The position numbers were made by a program, and so were the translations under genes. The notes under the pieces are model-generated. The model ran no database searches. It saw nothing but the letters and a program-made list of their open reading frames with translations, and was not told the origin of the DNA. This document shows positions 14,286 through 14,912 of a stretch of DNA of 14,912 bases, one piece after another (position 1 is the stretch's first letter; each line of letters opens with the position of its first letter). Origin of the DNA: Faecalimonas sp. (GTDB lineage: Bacteria > Bacillota_A > Clostridia > Lachnospirales > Lachnospiraceae); contig JAPFCT010000281.1 of the NCBI GenBank assembly GCA_026169575.1, positions 1 through 14,912 of the forward strand, given 5' to 3'.

Positions 14286-14912
14286 GCGCAGCAAAGGAAT
14301 TGTACTGGCGGTGATCACTGCAGTCATGTGGGGAATCATGGGGATTTTCGTGCGGGATCTCTCACAATATCAGTTTTCCAACATTGAGATCTCTTTCTTT
14401 CGCTGTGCACTGGCAGGGGCAGCCTATTTCGTATTCCTTCTTATCACAAAGCCATCGGCGCTGAAGATCAATCTGAAAGGGCTTGTCATCTGTATTGCAT
14501 ATGGGGCGGTTGCTTACAGCATTAGCTTTGTCAGCTACAGCGTGGCAGTGTCGAGGATCCCGGTCGGGGTTGCGACAGTGCTGATGTTTATGAGTCCGAT
14601 CTGGGTTGCAATTCTCGGAAGATTTATGTTTGGAGAGAAGTTGGAGAGGAGTAAGATCATCACGATCTTTGTCTGCCTGATCGGCGCGATCCTGGTGGCG
14701 AATCTGATCGGCGGAGGGGATATCAAGCTGGATGCAGTCGGAATCCTTGCGGGAGTGGTCAATGGGATCGGTGTTGCACTGCAGATTCTTCTTCCAAAGT
14801 TTTTTGCAAAAGATTATGACAGAGACACGCTGCTCGTCTATGGATTTCTCGGAGCGGCAGCGGTGCTCTTGTTCGGTATGGATTTTGGTGCGGTAGCAGG
14901 ACATGTGGCGGC
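14278..14912 (+). CDS. EamA/DMT-family transporter (partial, 3' end outside window)
   Basis: ATG 14278 has GAAGGAGAG seven to eight bases upstream and opens a frame of 211 codons that runs off the right edge. The start MNKRSKGIVLAVITAVMWGI with GIFVRDLSQYQFSNIEISFF and the following FRCALAG, then SRIPVGVATVLMFMSPIWVA and the closing motif of the first EamA repeat GRFMFGEKLERSKIITIFVC, are typical of drug/metabolite transporters of ten helices. About six to seven helices are visible, covering the first repeat and the beginning of the second. Members export or import amino acids, purines or other small metabolites. The start overlaps the amidohydrolase stop by 8 bp, so the pair is one operon. 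Confidence 0.9.
   Translation, partial: MNKRSKGIVLAVITAVMWGIMGIFVRDLSQYQFSNIEISFFRCALAGAAYFVFLLITKPSALKINLKGLVICIAYGAVAYSISFVSYSVAVSRIPVGVATVLMFMSPIWVAILGRFMFGEKLERSKIITIFVCLIGAILVANLIGGGDIKLDAVGILAGVVNGIGVALQILLPKFFAKDYDRDTLLVYGFLGAAAVLLFGMDFGAVAGHVA

Noticed and set aside
1..14912. CRISPR array, IS element, tRNA or rRNA
   Set aside because: No regularly spaced repeats, transposase frames or RNA-gene sequences were seen on either strand.

Overview
The window looks like chromosome from a gut-type low-to-mid GC Firmicute, most likely a Lachnospiraceae (Clostridium cluster XIVa) relative. The basis is inference: strong AGGAGG-type ribosome binding sites, sigma-A promoters close to consensus, a genome rich in MATE exporters, AraC-type sugar regulators and GPH/GH2 glycoside loci, and protein sequences that read like that family. 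No rRNA, tRNA, CRISPR array or insertion sequence was seen.

Layout. (1) 1-660: the AT-rich 3' end of an unrecognised plus-strand gene runs tail to tail, with a few bases of overlap, into a minus-strand AraC-type regulator that keeps its promoter, RBS and cupin domain but has lost its DNA-binding domain. This looks like a rearrangement scar. (2) 660-2870: a MarR repressor with a perfect-consensus promoter is followed by a MepA-like MATE drug exporter. The exporter has its own promoter and a leader holding a strong intrinsic terminator, a ten-codon ORF laid over the terminator's 5' arm, and an imperfect palindrome. It is a plausible two-layer drug-response module (repressor plus ribosome-controlled attenuation). 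(3) 2870-3400: a 55-residue unknown protein and a strong terminator. (4) 3600-5770: a HAD phosphatase and a second, NorM-like MATE exporter, apparently cotranscribed. (5) 5790-11080: a carbohydrate-use locus with an AraC activator, a GPH-family sugar/glycoside symporter and a large GH2 beta-glycosidase, closed by a long terminator hairpin. The GH2 frame is interrupted by a single in-frame TAG inside the catalytic barrel, with the rest of the protein intact behind it. (6) 11100-12625: an AlbA_2/HATPase/winged-helix regulator (COG2865 type) with a perfect palindrome next to its promoter, and a 15-bp inverted repeat directly after its stop codon. (7) 12645-14912: a YtcJ-like metal-dependent amidohydrolase overlapping by 8 bp an EamA/DMT transporter that runs off the window.

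How the parts work together (inference): the AraC regulator probably senses a glycoside and switches on import by the GPH symporter and cleavage by the GH2 enzyme; the TAG would cripple the last step unless it is suppressed or is a sequence error. The MarR/MATE pair resembles the mepR-mepA arrangement of staphylococci. The amidohydrolase and EamA permease are translationally coupled, so the permease probably moves the substrate or product of the hydrolase.

Most interesting points: the leader ORF/terminator in front of the first MATE gene, the TAG-split GH2 gene, and the paired TGAC/GTCA half-sites shared by the marR promoter and the MATE leader.
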